From NCBI GenBank assembly GCA_032358165.1, contig JAALGY010000012.1:310001-374000 (forward strand): a DNA stretch of 64,000 bases. The letters are read 5' to 3'. The number at the start of each line of letters is the position of its first letter. The stretch's first letter is position 1. Source of the DNA: Diplosphaera chodatii (Eukaryota > Chlorophyta > Trebouxiophyceae > Prasiolales > Stichococcaceae). Positions 13,801-28,800 of this stretch are shown piece by piece. Position numbers and translations under genes: made by a program. Under the pieces are notes generated by a model. It saw only the letters and a program-made list of their open reading frames with translations, had not been told where the DNA came from and ran no database searches.

Positions 13801-16800
13801 TGTATCCGGACACAGTATATTTAACGCCTCATTTGCAACTTTCAGGGGGACCCGCACTGTTTTGTATTTGTGGCAGACTGTAGAATCAATGAAGCATTAG
13901 AAAATGACAGTATGACGTTAGTGAACATTGTTGCAAGCAAATACGCTCAAGTGGGTTGACAAATCAAGAGTGACACAAGCTACCAGAACGTGGACCTCTG
14001 GCTGACTGGCACTGCTGTTCTGTCAGGGCGAGCCATTACGCAGCACCAGCGTTCACTGGCAGAAGCAACTGAGCACTGTTGAAAGTGCAATGACCGCTTG
14101 GACTGAAGTGCAACAGAAGTGCGACCGGATACCTCTCACATGTCAAATGTGCTTTGCGTGCAACATGTTGTTGATGAGTAGGACCGAAACCTCAAGGGCT
14201 CGACATGTCTCCTCTGTTTCTTCCACAAGGTGGGGAACAATGTTCAGTATCTTCCGAAAGTCGGCAGACATACAAACGATGTTACCGACGGACACTGCAA
14301 GGTTTGAGGAGGCTCACAGGAGTTATCAGGTTCGTGTCAGGGACCGGCCATCCTGAAATATCACTGCACCACATGGCACAAGGACCTGCGATCAAGCAGT
14401 GTGTTACCCTTGCTGAAGGCCCTGATGCGGGAGGCGCACGCCTTCCCTAATGCTCTACAAGCGTGTACTACAACAGGGCGGGTATCCCAGCTAGAATTTA
14501 TCATAGAGCAGCTTGAAATGTGCCGTCGAGCATTACAGGTCAGTGATCTCAAACAAGTGTCAATCCAAAATTGACCATGGTACTGCATGAAGCCAGTTTC
14601 TGATGGTGCACAGGACTATTTGGAGGCCAAGTGCATTATGTTTCCAAGGTTTTACTTTGTGGCGCCTGCTGACCTCCTCGACATCCTAGCAAATGGATCA
14701 AGCCCACACGCAATCACTCGGTCAGTCAGACCACCTGTATGTGCAGAATGCTCTGTGAATGCAGTGGAACGCTGACGTACTACCTGCTATATCTGAATCA
14801 TCTTCTGTACGCTTCACAGCCACCTTTCCAAATGTTTCGACAACTTGCACGCACTACAGCTCACGCAAGAAGGTGTCCAAGCCCATACAGTAGCCGAGGG
14901 TATGTACAGTGGTGAGGGCGAGTATGTTGACTTTCGCACGAACTGTGAGTGTACTGGCCCGGTGGAGATCTGGCTTCAGGTAGTCAAAATAGGTAGTAAA
15001 AACGAATGCGTTCTCCACTGTGCTAGAAGCTTTGACGTTGCTGACCTGTCCGTTTGACGGTCCCGTGATTGATTTACAGAGGGTGGTGGATGCGATGAGA
15101 GACACAATGTCATGCGAGTTCAGAGAGGGGGTTGTGTCGTATGATGATCGTCTACGTGGGAGATGGGCAATGCAAAATTGCGCTCAGATTGCTACACTTG
15201 TTTCCCGTCTGTTCTTCACACATGAAGTAACAGCAGCGTTTGATCGGTTTGAGGATGGTGACGAAGATTCAATGAAGGCGAGTGCAGCTGCATGCTCGCA
15301 TAGACACTTCAGACTGCTGTGACCCATACGCTGCAATTTTGTCCTGTGCAGAGAGAATACGAGCGACAGGTTTTCCAGCTAAAGGAGCTCATTTTAATCA
15401 TAAACAGTGAGCTGTCTACGAATGATCGGAAAAAGCTGATTACATTGTGCACATTGGACGTCCATGCACGGGATATCGTGACCAGGTCGATGGTCTCGAG
15501 TGCACTGATTTGCCCCATGTGCCAGGTTGCGGTTGTCTGCGCTGTGTGGATCATGTCTTTGCGCAAGTATGTCAATGACATTCATGACTCCTACTCAGAC
15601 TTATCGACGACCGGGTGGATTCATGCTCAGCATTTCAGTGGCAAAGTCAGCTCCGATACTCGCAACACGCATCATCGAAAGAGGCACAGGTGGATGAGTG
15701 GCCAGCATGAGTGGTGTTGATACGCATGCCAGAGCAAATTGCCTCTTAATAGCAGTGATCAGATGATCAAGATGATGTGAACACATCACAGGTCAACATT
15801 TGTGATGCTTCATCAAGATATGGGTATGAATACATTGGCAATTGCGGATGCCTATGCATCACGCCACTCACAGACCGTTGTTACATCACTCTGACACAAG
15901 CGCAGAAGCTGATGTTGGGTGGTGCGCCAGCTGGTCCTGCTGGTACGATTCGTCTAACTTGGATGGTAATTTTGTGCACAGCGCTGGCATTGTATGAACT
16001 TGGTGTCAGGACTTCAGGTACTGGCAAAACAGAAACCACAAAGGACCTTGCACGGGCACTGGGAGTGCAATGCTACGTGTTCAACTGCTCCGACCAACTG
16101 GACCATAAAGCAATGGGTCAAATTTACAGTGGACTGGCACAAACAGGAGCTTGGGGGTGTTTTGATGAGTTTAACAGAACCCGTGGCTGTTCTCTCTGTA
16201 TGTTCCACCCAATATAAGGTTTGGTGATGTTGTTCCTGTGTTCAAACACGACGGTGTATGAAAACCCGATCGTGCTCCATCGCGTAGCCGGGGTCGAAAT
16301 GGTGCTGCAGACGATCTTAGATGGCTTGAGATCACGCATGATGGCAATCAATTTTCAAGGCTGCCAAATTCCTCTTGTAGCCAGTGTAATGGCATTCATT
16401 ACCATGAACCCTGGTTATCCTGGAAGAGCAGAGTTGCCAGAATCGCTCAAGGTAGCTCGCTCGTCAGCTAGAAGTTAGAATAAGGTGGAAACATCAGCTT
16501 GAACGAAATGGCAATGCACAACCTGCAGGTACTGTTCCGCCCGGTATCGATGTGTGTTCCTGATCTAGAGGTCATTTGCGAGGTTATGCTCATGGCTGAA
16601 GGCTTTCAAAACTCGAAGGTGAGTACCGCTCAGATGGCACCGCCCATAAGCCCTCCAAGGAGTAGCTGCTTGACCTAAATCGCAGATCCCGTCCAGGTTT
16701 TGTCTCGCAAGTTCGTTGTTTTGTATCATTTGTGCGAGCAGCTACTCTCCAAGAGTCGGCACTACGACTGGAAACTGCGTGCCATAAAATCGACGCTGTA

Positions 16801-19800
16801 TGTGGCTGGCGGAATGAAACGAGCGGCACCTGAGCTTTCTGAAGAAAAGGTGCGCATCAACACCCTGTTAATATTCGTGCATGCACATCTCCAGTATTAC
16901 CCTTCCCGACATATCGAACCACTCACATGGTGCATCTCGACGCATTAGCGAGGTGCTGGCTTGGCAACAGTGCCCAGAGGTGTCTACGCTTACATAGCCT
17001 GAAATCCCATACCAAGTGGCATACACGTGGGCGAAACATGGATCGCATTTTCCAGGATCATGCATCAGGCTTGTTCTTCTAGAGCGGATGGCATCACTGG
17101 CATCAGAAGCGACACGCCCACGATACTCAATATGTGCGCACGCAAAGATGGCCGACCCACTATGACAACTTAAACCTAATTCCATGAAACGTCCTGAAAT
17201 AACTGCAGAGACACCCTGATGCTGCAAGTATGCAAGTCTGTCCGTCACAGATTGCATAAGGCATTGCTCGTAGTGCAGGCCTTGTCAAAATTGTACAGAA
17301 TGCAAGGAATCAAAACCCAGCCTTGCACAGCTGCCCCTCGACTGCCCATGCCACTGGCATTACCTTGTGACACCTTTGGTAGAGCACACTACGTGGAGGA
17401 TGAGCTAAGTTCCACAGCAGTTGTCCTAAAGCTTGACAAGGTCGCTGACGCTTGGATACTTGCTAGTTGGTGACTTGGTGGAGATTACTGATATTGGTAG
17501 AAGAGTGTTGTGACTGACAGGCTGTTGCCGATTGCTGCATCAACCCACTGGCTGCACAGCAGTGGGCCACGTCGTACGTACATCAGCTTGGTCAGAATAT
17601 AACCGAAGAACGGTTGGCATCTCAAAATGGTAGATGCCCGTGTGCTGGGTGTGCATCAGACAAGCAACCTACAAAGGGGCATAGGGCTGATCGACTACAA
17701 CGCGACAGCGTTGAACTATAGGCTTGTGTGCAATGAGATCCGTAGTCACTGACTGCAGCTATGCTTGATTGCGCATGGTTGTGGTGCAGACAGTCGGGAA
17801 CTGACCCGCCCCAATCGAACAAGAGCAGAAATGATGCACCTGTCCCTTCGCTATGAATGTCTCTCTTCCCGTCCAGTATATACAGAAGTGTCTCTCTAAA
17901 TACGACATTCATGACTTCTATGCAGGTGTTAATGCGGGCACTACGCGATTTCAACCTTGGAAAATTAACTACCGACGATGCACTTGTATTCTCGGGTCTG
18001 GTTGCGGACCTATTTCCCAAGACGTCGAATATGGTCGCCCGCGCGGTTGACAACCTGTTTGAAAGCACCGTACGTGTGTGGCCTTGCCTTGTGATTTCAC
18101 TTCTGGACCCTTGGTCAACCTACAGGTTCCAAACGAGCAGCTACGTATTTGCAGCGTATTGTGCATGCAGGTTATAGCAGCAGCTCATACTATGGCCCTG
18201 AGGACTGACACCGGCTTCAGGCTTAAGGTCAGCCAACTGCAGGAAATACTGCAAGTACGTTGGTCGGTCTTTCTGCTTGGTCCTGCCGGGTGTGGCAAAT
18301 CATCTATCTGGAAGACATTAGTAGAGACACAGATCCAAATGGGTAATTCGACAGCGGTACAAGTCATTAACCCCAAGGTAGACTGCCTCAGATGTCAAAA
18401 TGCTACGGTCAAGAGCTGCAGCGTGCGGCGCAGTCCTGCATGTAGCCCTTTTGTTGATTCACAGGCTGTCACAAGAAACGAGCTGTACGGATTTGTTCAT
18501 CCATCTACAAGGGAATGGAAGGAAGGCATCATGTCGGAAACTTTCAGAGATATGGCTGCTAACAAGAAACAAAAGTTTCAGTGGATTGTTTTGGATGGCG
18601 ATATTGATGCAGAATGGATAGAATCAATGAACACGGTTGGTCGTGTCATGTCGTGATACTGCTATTGATAGCCTGGTGGAAAACGCGATAGTGATCAGAT
18701 GATGGCATGTACAATCGACAACAAGACTGCCAAGGATACCAGCATTATCCCAACAGAAATGATCATGCTTACGGTGCAGGTTATGGACGACAACAAAGTT
18801 TTGACGCTGGCAAGCAATGAAAGGATTTCACTGACACCTTCGATGCGGCTCCTGCTGGAAATCAATCATATGAGTCATTGCTCGCCGGCAACGGTGTCTA
18901 GAGGCGGAGTGATCTATGTTAACAAGGCAGACATCGGCTGGAAACCCGTAAGTTTTGGCATGCTATTGGCTGACATCGCATAGCATCAGGTTTGAGTGAA
19001 AGTTCACCCTGCACCGTTTGCAGTTTGTTGAGACATGGATTGCGCATCAAATATCAAAAAACATGCAACTGCCGCTGTCGCAACTCCTCTTCAAGTATCT
19101 GGAGCCTACATTGGAATACTGCCAAAAGATGATGAAGCAACTTGTGCAACAGATACCTTTAGCTCAAGTCCAATCAGCATGCAAAATTATACAGGCCCTA
19201 CTTAGCAAGCAAGAGGTCAGTGCCGAACATAGTCTGCTTTCTCATTCTAGCATCCCAATTTCGGGTTAGTTGCACAGCATAGATCAAAACATCAAAGCAC
19301 TTTGCAACGTGGTGGGAACACGAGGCCACCATCTTCTGTTGCCACGTCACTCTGCATGTTTGCCGTTGAGACCCGCGATACACACCGTGGAAACCTTCTA
19401 ACTCACAGACGTTGTTGCACCTGCCGTGTTGGCATATCGCTGGTCATTCAACAGCATTGTTGCTTCTGTTTTCATTGCACTCTCCCTTCTGACAAATTTA
19501 CGAAGGTCAATAAACACGTCTTGCTCAGCGTCACAAGTGAACGTTTTGTTTACCGGAAACACACAGAGTCTGGTCTTGGTGGTCTCGTGGGGGTTGCCGG
19601 CATGTATTGTCTGGCCACACGTCGACAGCAGTATAGTGCAAGCTCAAAAGTGTACTACTGTTTTGAACCCCACCACACAGATCCTCATATGTGCCCCCGG
19701 GCAGCACATCAGCACCCAGCATGAAACCACTCAGAGATCTGTGCACCTAGCTCGTATGTATGCTTTCAGGTGCTGCCGAAAACGGATGACAGCATGAATG

Positions 19801-22800
19801 ATATGCGACCATTGGAGTATCAGGTTGCGTTTGCTGTAATTTGGGCATTTGGGGGCTGTTTGTCAGTGGATAAGGTTGGCACACCTTTTGGTGGTTCGAG
19901 ATCACATCTGTCGCAGGAACAATATGGCACCTGGCAACTGTATATGCCTGATGCATGTACGGTGATAGTATGGTTCTGATTGTTGCAGGTAACTGACTAT
20001 CGTCAGTTATTCAGTCGCTGGTGGCGAGCAGAATGGCCAGAGTTGAATTTTCCGGGGCAGGTAAAGACGAGGTGGTCGACCCTCATGTATAATGCGCCTG
20101 AGAACTCCATGGAGGCTGAGGGACATATGTAGATCTCTGCTATCCAGGGGGATGTGTTCGATTATTATCTTGACGTCGCTTCGCATACAATGGTGCCGTG
20201 GCACCTGCAATACCAATCACCGTCAAATGCGAGCACGCACACGCATTCTGGTGAACCAGCGAACGAGATAGCAGGCTTGAATTGCATCACAGAGTTGCTC
20301 TTGCTGCAAGGTCAACATGTGATGCTTGTGGGAGGCTCGGGTAAGTTTCGCATCCATACCTTTTGCACTGGAAGGACGCCTTGATATCAAACTGTCATTC
20401 AGATGCAACTTGCTATTCCAATTCGACAATTGAGGTGCGACACTGGACGGTTGCCAGGTGTCGGGAAGACAACGTTGATGCGCAAGCAGTTGTGCACACT
20501 AGACCGTGACGCGTATTGTTGGAAGCACATCACCTTGAGCTGTGCTTCAACACCTAGCAATTTGCAGTTGATGCTTGAACGTGCGCTGGAAAGGAAATCG
20601 GGTACGGTCAGACCATGCCAAGTGCCAACGCCATGCCAAGTGACGTATGCCAAGTGACGTAATGAGATCTCATTTCTGGCACGTCAGAAGGTTGATCACG
20701 CATGGACATGTCACAGGATCTCGGTATGGACCACCCGGAACAAGGCAGATTGTCTTCTTTATTGATGACATCAACATGCCAGCAGCAGACAAATATGACA
20801 CGCAGACAGCCGTCGAGTTGATCAGACAGGCAGTGGACTACCGTGGTTGGTTTGACACAGGGAAAATTGTTTTCAAAGTAGGTCAACGAAAAAGAAGCAC
20901 CCAGCTTGATATCAGCAATGACATAATGCACACGGCTGGACAGGTGCAAGTCGAATGTGTCTGATGCAGTATGTCAGCAACGGTGCCTGCCATGATTCAG
21001 GAACATTACAATGTTCAATGGGCCGCTTGCATGAACCCTACTTTGGGTAGCAACTCTCTTACACCCCGGATGCAACGCCATTTCGCAACTTTCGCTGTCA
21101 GTATGCCATCAGCCAACGCAATGCGGTAGCTTATATTTCAACTCATCTTACGACAAACATACTGTGACTTTGTCGCATAGCACCCAGCCGATATGTGCAT
21201 ATCAAGCATACACATGCCTTCAACTTGCAATGATGTAACCTGTGCAGCTCCATCTATACTCCAGTAATTGCAGCACATCTACTACAAAACGGCTTCCCTG
21301 CAACATCAGAGCCGTTCTGGTCGCAGCTGGTGACTGCCACTTCTGAACTGCTTCAGTATGTTGTCAATACATTCGTTTCAGCGGGCGCAACATTCCATTA
21401 CCAGTTTTCTATGCGTGAAATGACCAGAGTGTGTCAGGTGCGAGGCTACAATCTGCTTGTGTCAACATTGCGAAACCGTTGTGAACTCTAGAATAACCTG
21501 CGAACGATGCTGTGTGTTCGTGGATGTAATGCGCATGCTGCCCTGAGTCTGAGGCTGGCGTGACGTTTGCGCCATTTCACCTCTGCTGAACGGGCTTTGT
21601 CTCCGACATAAGAAGATCTTGAATTCGTAGCTGGCAATGCCTGGCATGGGAGTTGATCCCGGCCTAGTTCTGTCGTCGAGCCCATCACCTGGAGGGGGAG
21701 CAGCAGAATGGCGGATTGTCTCCGATGACCAATCTGGGCATCTTGTGCAAGCTTCAAACCCACGGACACCTATCACCTTGGTGCATACATATGATAACAA
21801 AGTCGCAGTGCATGTCGTTATTGCTACAACATGCAAACTGTGCTCGGCGGGTTGCTGATGACCTTTGTGACAACTTGATGGAATAAACATGCAAAGGCAT
21901 AACAAAATTATGCCGATTCGCAATACTCGGAGATCCACTGAAATTGTTCGTATTGTATATCGAGTGTCATGGTGATCCCACGTCAGTGAGTCGCCAAACG
22001 CTAGCAGTCATGTTGCCTGATTCCGCTGTAGAGGACTGAGCTTTGACACGTCTGTCTTGCTGCAGTAATGCTGTTTGGTTTTGCATTAGCATGTTGACTC
22101 CAGTGAACCCTGGCCATGTTTGCTGCCAGCTAGAATTGTGCTATGCTCAATCATTGATCAACCAATGTGGCACTAGCAACGCGGTCAGTTACGGTCGTCA
22201 ACAAGCTTCTGGGCCGTAAAGAGGGCGGACAGGCAGCATAACACCACACGTGCACAAGTTGACTCTTTTGCAGTGTCTATATTCACAACCGAGCAATCCA
22301 AACTGATGTCAAGCTCGATTTTGCACCGGGGTCCGATCCATATCTCAGAATCTATCGGTTCTAGCATGCTTGCATGCCCTTTGGGTCGATGCATAAGCAT
22401 GATGTTAGCCAAGATCAATGATATGATGATAACACCGGGACGAGGCTCTCACAGCAATGAGCAGCAATCCCTTTACCTCCCAATTGTGCTACTTTGTGAG
22501 GGTGTTCATCGCTCTTGTGACCTCGCTTGCGTACCGTACCTGTCAGACAAACTTGTCCTGAAGAGCTTCTCCCAGCAACTGGCAGTGCTCACTTCACCGA
22601 GGTTTGTTTCATGTGCAGGGGCTGTGCCGCGCATGTCAAAATGAAACTTACACGGACATCCTTTTACTGCAATTGTGGGTACATGAGACGGATCATGTAT
22701 TTGCCGACAGATTGGTAGCAGATGATGTTGTCAAGTATCGGGACATTCGGAATGCAGTCATTACAAGGGTTTTCGGAAGCTCTATGCAGGCATGTAACCC

Positions 22801-25800
22801 TCCTTGAAGGCAATGTTGTGTAACGCTGCTTCCACGACAAAACCAACCAGTACAGTGGGAGGAGGGTGCACAATAACACAAAATCGACATATGCACAGGC
22901 TGAGGCGATCAAGACACATCTGAGAGCCCTGATTTTGCCACTTGAGACTCCCACGTATAAGCTTGTATCGTCGCAACAGAACGTGAAGGAGAAATATGCA
23001 CAGATGCTGAAGTCATACAATGACAACAACCCCGCGATGAACCTCGTGTTGTTCGACCAGGTACCTAGTCAGCACTTCAAAACCTGTTCACTGCAATCAC
23101 GTACCTCGATAAACGAACAGTGTGACAGCTGAATGTGGCCGTAGGCAACGGAGCACGTGAGCCGTGTTGTCAGAATGATCACACTCGAGGGTGGCCATGC
23201 CAGCCTGATTGGTGTAGGCGGATCAGGAAAGCAATCTATTGCCAAGTAAGCCTACGGTATTTTACTTCAAATTGCACGATAAGCAGTAACGTTGTGACAA
23301 AAGCTGCTATTTGATATCCAAAGTAATCATACCCCACATGTCATCACCAGGCTTGCCGCTTTCATCTGTGGGTATGAGGTATTTGAGATCACACTTACAT
23401 CAACCTATGACATGGAACAGTTCACACAAGATGTCATCAACTTGTATGCCAAGGTGATGGCCGTGCGTGACCCAAATTGGAAATTCGAGATTTGTCCGAC
23501 TGGGACTTGGGGAACTAGACAACACCAATTTCCGGCAGGCTGGGAAAGGAGTTCAGGTTGCCTTTCTCTTGACGGATAGCCATCTCGTAAACAAGGATTT
23601 TCTTGTGATTGTCAATCAAATCTTAAGCAGTGGAGATATTGCAGACTTCTGCTCAGCGGTGCGCAAGCGTTGCCAGCAATGAGGGGAGATTCGCACCTTT
23701 TGTATTATAGTAAGCATGCGCACATACGGATGATGTTTGTGCGCAACGTGCGATTGCAGGACGAACAGAGCAACTTATGCAGCGCTGTACGTTCCGAAGT
23801 TAGGCAAGCCGGGCTTCCAGATGACGATGGAAGCTGCTGGTCATACTTTTTGCAGAAGGTTGGTAAATGATGATGCACCACATCTTTAGAATGCATGTGT
23901 GTATGTTGTTGTGCATTATGGCGTGAAGCTTTTTCGCGTTTCAGATCATTTCAGTATGGTGTAGGTGCGTGCGAATCTGCACCTGGTGATGTGTTTTAGT
24001 CCAGTGGGGGACCAGTTACGGATGCGTGCTCGCCAGTTTCCAGCCTTACTGACAAGTTCACAGATAGATTTGTTCCATGCTTGGCCATTTGAGGTAGTAT
24101 GCCCGAACGAAAATCGCCCTATTGAACCTTCCGTAACGGTGTGAGCTTCGGCTAGTGCATGCCATTGCCGCGCAGGCTTTGGTTGCAGTAGCGTTAACAT
24201 ACGTTGACGGGGCAGTCGGTTTGGATGACATGATGGTGCAGGCCGTGGCTGCATGCATGGCTCTCACACATCTATCCGTGGTAGAAACTTGTGAACGGTG
24301 AGACAAAGCCTCACACCATTGGCCTGTACTGTTCATGCTGTCTCAGGAAGGTGGATGGCACATGTGACCAGAGGTCTGATGCCCAGCATTGCCTGCGGTT
24401 GGCAGGTTTTGGGAAGCCTTGGGCAGGCACACTTATGCCACGCCGAAAAGCTACCTTGAGTTCTTGTCTCTCTTTCGAGACCTGCTTGCAAGCAAACGAC
24501 GTTCGCTTTTTGAGGACCGTACCCGCTTGCAGACCGGAACGCAGAAGATAGACGAAACATCGAAACAAGTTGCTGAACTGCAGGTTAGATATTGACATTG
24601 CTGGCAGGCATCCAGGTCATAGGTGCGTCGCATTCCAAGCACTCCCATCACCACTGAAGTGTTGCAGGAGGCCCTTGCAATTGAGCAAGTAGTGGTTGAC
24701 GAGAAAAAGCACTTGACTCAGAGCCTCATTGAATCCATTGGGAAAGAAAAAGTTATTGTAAATGAAGCAGTTGAGTCCAGTCAGGCCGATGAAGAAGCAG
24801 CATCAGCGCTCTCGGTGAGGACTGCCTCGTTCTGCAAATGGATCACATTGTTACATGATAGCGACAAATTCGGTGCAGGATACGACACAATGTTGACATT
24901 CCTGATGCATGACTTCAACGGTTGCTGTGACACAGCACAACGTCACGTTGTTTCAAGCTGAATGCGCCGAGGACCTGGCTACTGCTGAGCCCATCATTGT
25001 TGCGGCCGAAAAGGCACTGAACTCCTTGGACAAGGCATCGCTGGGAGAGCTCAAGTCATTTGGAAGCCCCTCTGCTGATATTGTGGCAGTCCTTGCGGCA
25101 TGCATGGTTCTCACAGCGCCCAACGGCAAGATTCCAAAGGTTTGTGTTACCCTTGCGCGCTTCAGACGAAAGATCAGTAGCCTTGCCGTGCATGTAGCAT
25201 AGCGCATTTGCACATGAACTCTTACTGCTATGTTCGTCATTGCCGCAATTGTGCAGGATCTATCTTGGAAAGAAGGGCGCAAACTAATGGGCAATGTTGA
25301 TACGTTTCTCAGATCCCTCATGTTGTTTGATAAGGAGATGATACCACCTGCATGTGTTGAGAAGGAAGGTTTCCGCTTGTGCCCAATGGAAATGTCGCTG
25401 TGCACGACCCATGTTATGAATGTCGTCTGTGACCTGCAGGTTGAGAAGGACTACCTTGAAAACCCCAGCTTTACTCCTGATAGCATAAAATCAAAGTCTG
25501 GCGCTGCTGCTGGCCTATGCAGCTGGGTCATTAACACCTGCAAATATTACAGAATTTCTCAGGTACATCCTTTCCAGAGGCCCGCCTACCATCAATGATA
25601 TCGGCATATTGCAGCACAAGTCAGCATTGTTGCTGCCTGTCATGTGTGCTGTCAACCACATTATGTATCTCAGATTTGCTCTCTCAGGCTCCTTCATCAG
25701 CTGTCGTAGAGCAGGCGCATATGCTGTGGTGTGTGGTGCTAAGCTGCCCTGCCTGCGATCGTACTGCAGGTCGTTGCTCCCAAACGTGCAGCTCTTGCAG

Positions 25801-28800
25801 CAGCTGACCGAGAACTGAGAGTGGCCAACTCCAAGCTCTACAGCATACGAGCAACGGTGAAGGAACTCGACATGCGGGTGTCTCTGCTGGAAGCTGAGCT
25901 GGCAAAGGCACGTGTCTCACCTATGTGCGACCAAGCACGCTTGCCGCAAAAGCTTCATTCATGAGCCTTAGGCGATGCATGTATTGAGCATCACAAAGAT
26001 ATGGTAAATCCGGACCGTGTGCTCAACATTCGGACACCAACACCCGGGCCTGGTCGCGCAAAGCAAGTTTCATTCCCTACGGTGGAACCTCAGAATCAAC
26101 TGGCCTTCGAGCAAGTCAAAGTTGCTTCAGCTTATGGCAGTCTTGAGATGCAATCACAATGCCTTCCGGATGACATTCCCAGGGCACAGATCGGCAGATA
26201 CTCATTTGTACGTAATCGAAGTTCATCAATAGGGCAGAGGGAAAGACACGAACATGGACAATGACGATTAACCGCATCAGCTTCCACAGTTGTAGCTTGG
26301 GTAAACAGCCGACCTGCCCACAGGCTGTTGCAGTTCAATTCAGAAGCCACTTCAGCATCAGGAAAAGAAGAGCACCAGTTGTAAGCATGTGCTACTTTAC
26401 ATGTATATAGACCTTTACTCCTTTCGAACAGATAGTGCTGTATGTTGTATCCCTGGAGTTGAGTGCCACAATCTCAGTGTTGAGGCTGCATCGGCAAACA
26501 ACAACTGGAGTATATTCAGATCCACGTGCACGAGAAGCCTAACTTCTATATCGCATTGATATAGCTACTAGCAGCTCTCCATATGTACACATAGGCTTGT
26601 CAATGTGGATTGCATGCAACAATGTAAGCATGAGCACTGTGCCGTCCCTAGCCACGAAGGATGTATCCTGTTTTCAAACCTATTGAGAATCATGCATACG
26701 TGCATACGTATGTTGCACAGTGTGTACTATCACAACAGAAATGCTTCGACTTGTATGCTTCACGCATGAGACATAGTGACCACGATGGCAATGTTGCAAA
26801 CCATCAGATTATTTATATGCTGATTAGCAGTAACACAATACATCCTCACGAAGTCGAAGCGTGCATGTAGGATACTGAAAGTAACCCTGATCCCATGTTG
26901 CAGGCGTCGGAAGAAAAGATCCGTGCAGTCCATCAAGCTGAGAGAACACTCACCAAGGCTGTGCTTGCCAAGCGCTTAATCAAGAACTTGTCAGGAGAAC
27001 GAGACCGATGGAGCAAAGCCATACGGGTGTATGCGTTGGCAGAAGGTACGTTGCTCAATATCATTGGAGCCAGGGGTGCACCTCAGGTCTAGTGCGGCTC
27101 AAAATGACTTCAAAATGTTGAGCACGATCTCGTTGCGCAGATCATCTCCTCGGTGACACTCTTTTGGCGGCTGCCTTCGTATGTTATGCTGGACCATTTA
27201 CAGAGGAATTCCGCAACATATTGATCACTCAGAAGTGGATTCCCAACATCATTGCGCAGACTATCCCTATCTCTATGCAGTACACACCACTTGATGTTTT
27301 GTGCGACAGTCAAGCTCAGGTGGCGTGTACAACACTGTGCATCATGTGATGTGAAGTATGCCACAGTGCTTGATTCTTCCAGTAAGATATGCTGACAGCA
27401 CATACGTCGTAAATCAGTCATTTTCGGCATGATGGTTACAGTGCAACCTGGAAAGCTGTGCCCATGTGCATTTGCTAAGCTCGCACCACTGGTTCCCTGA
27501 ACACAGCTCTATCCTGTTGTTGCTATTGCCATGCTGTTGGCTGTCAAGTATCAAGCAAAGCTCACAAACGTACCATAGCTTGCTATCATGGTTCCGCACT
27601 TTGTGTCTGCTGCATTCAACAAAGACGGTACCCCAGGCAAGCTTGCACACCTCCATTGAGACAACGGTGTGTGTCATTAGGCCTCATGGAGAGCTCAAGG
27701 CTTGCCAGCAGACACCTTGAGCATTGAGAATGGTGCCATCGTCACCTCGGCAACGCGCTGGCCCCTTTTGATAGACCCGCAACTTCGAGGGCAGCAATGG
27801 ATTGTTCAGCGGGAAAGGCAACAAAAGATTGTCATCACCCAGCAGACGAACGCTAGCTATCTTCAACAGGTCATTATATGGCACCACAATGCCCTTCTCT
27901 GCTATTTGCAAGTGTCTTCGTCGTCATGATGTATCACTGTTTTGAAAAGTCATGTTGAGTTATGTAGGTCGTAGCTTGTATTGAGGCTGGAACTCCATTA
28001 CTGATTGAAAACCTACATGAAGAGTTAGATCCAGTTCTGTCACCCCTCATCGCTAAGCTGACATTCAAACGCGGACACAGCACGTTCATGAAACTCGGTG
28101 ATGTTGAAGTGGCGTACCATCCAAATTTCAGGCAAGAGTTCTTGCAGAATTTGTGCGCCTGGCAGATACGTGTACCAACGAATGCGTTGTTGGCTTGCAA
28201 TAACGTGGTTACATCGTTTGATGCTTAGGCTGTACCTTCAAACGAGATTGGCAAATCCTCACCTCAAACCGGAACTGAGCGCTCAGACAACGGTTGTCAA
28301 CTTTTGTGTTACACATACGGGACTAGAAGAGCAGCTTCTTGCTCAGGTGAGGCGCCTAAAGGACTCGAAGACCGGAATGTGGAAAAATTTTCACCGGGAC
28401 TGTCGCGACGCTCAAGCGCCTGACGCTAGCCTCGAGAAGCATCTAGACAGACGCGGCGGCTGAGCGCAGGATTGCAGCCGACGTGCACGCAAGTCGGAAA
28501 GTCGTGCTGACGCACGGTTTTTACGTGATTCGCGTTGAAACGTTAGTTTGTAAGGCCGCGAGCGGCGGGCGAGTTGGTCGTTACATTCCGGTCTTATTCA
28601 CCGTTAACCAAAGGTCCCTCGCCTCACAGCATCAGGACTACTATCAAAATCCATTTGCAAGGCATTCAACTTGACCAATCCGTGGACGTGAAGACTCTAC
28701 TATTGTATGTGGCATCTGAGGAGTCACACTCTGCAGTATGGGATGGATGATGTTGATGTGCTTGATTGAGCTTTCGATATGTATCCGTAGAACAGTGTGA

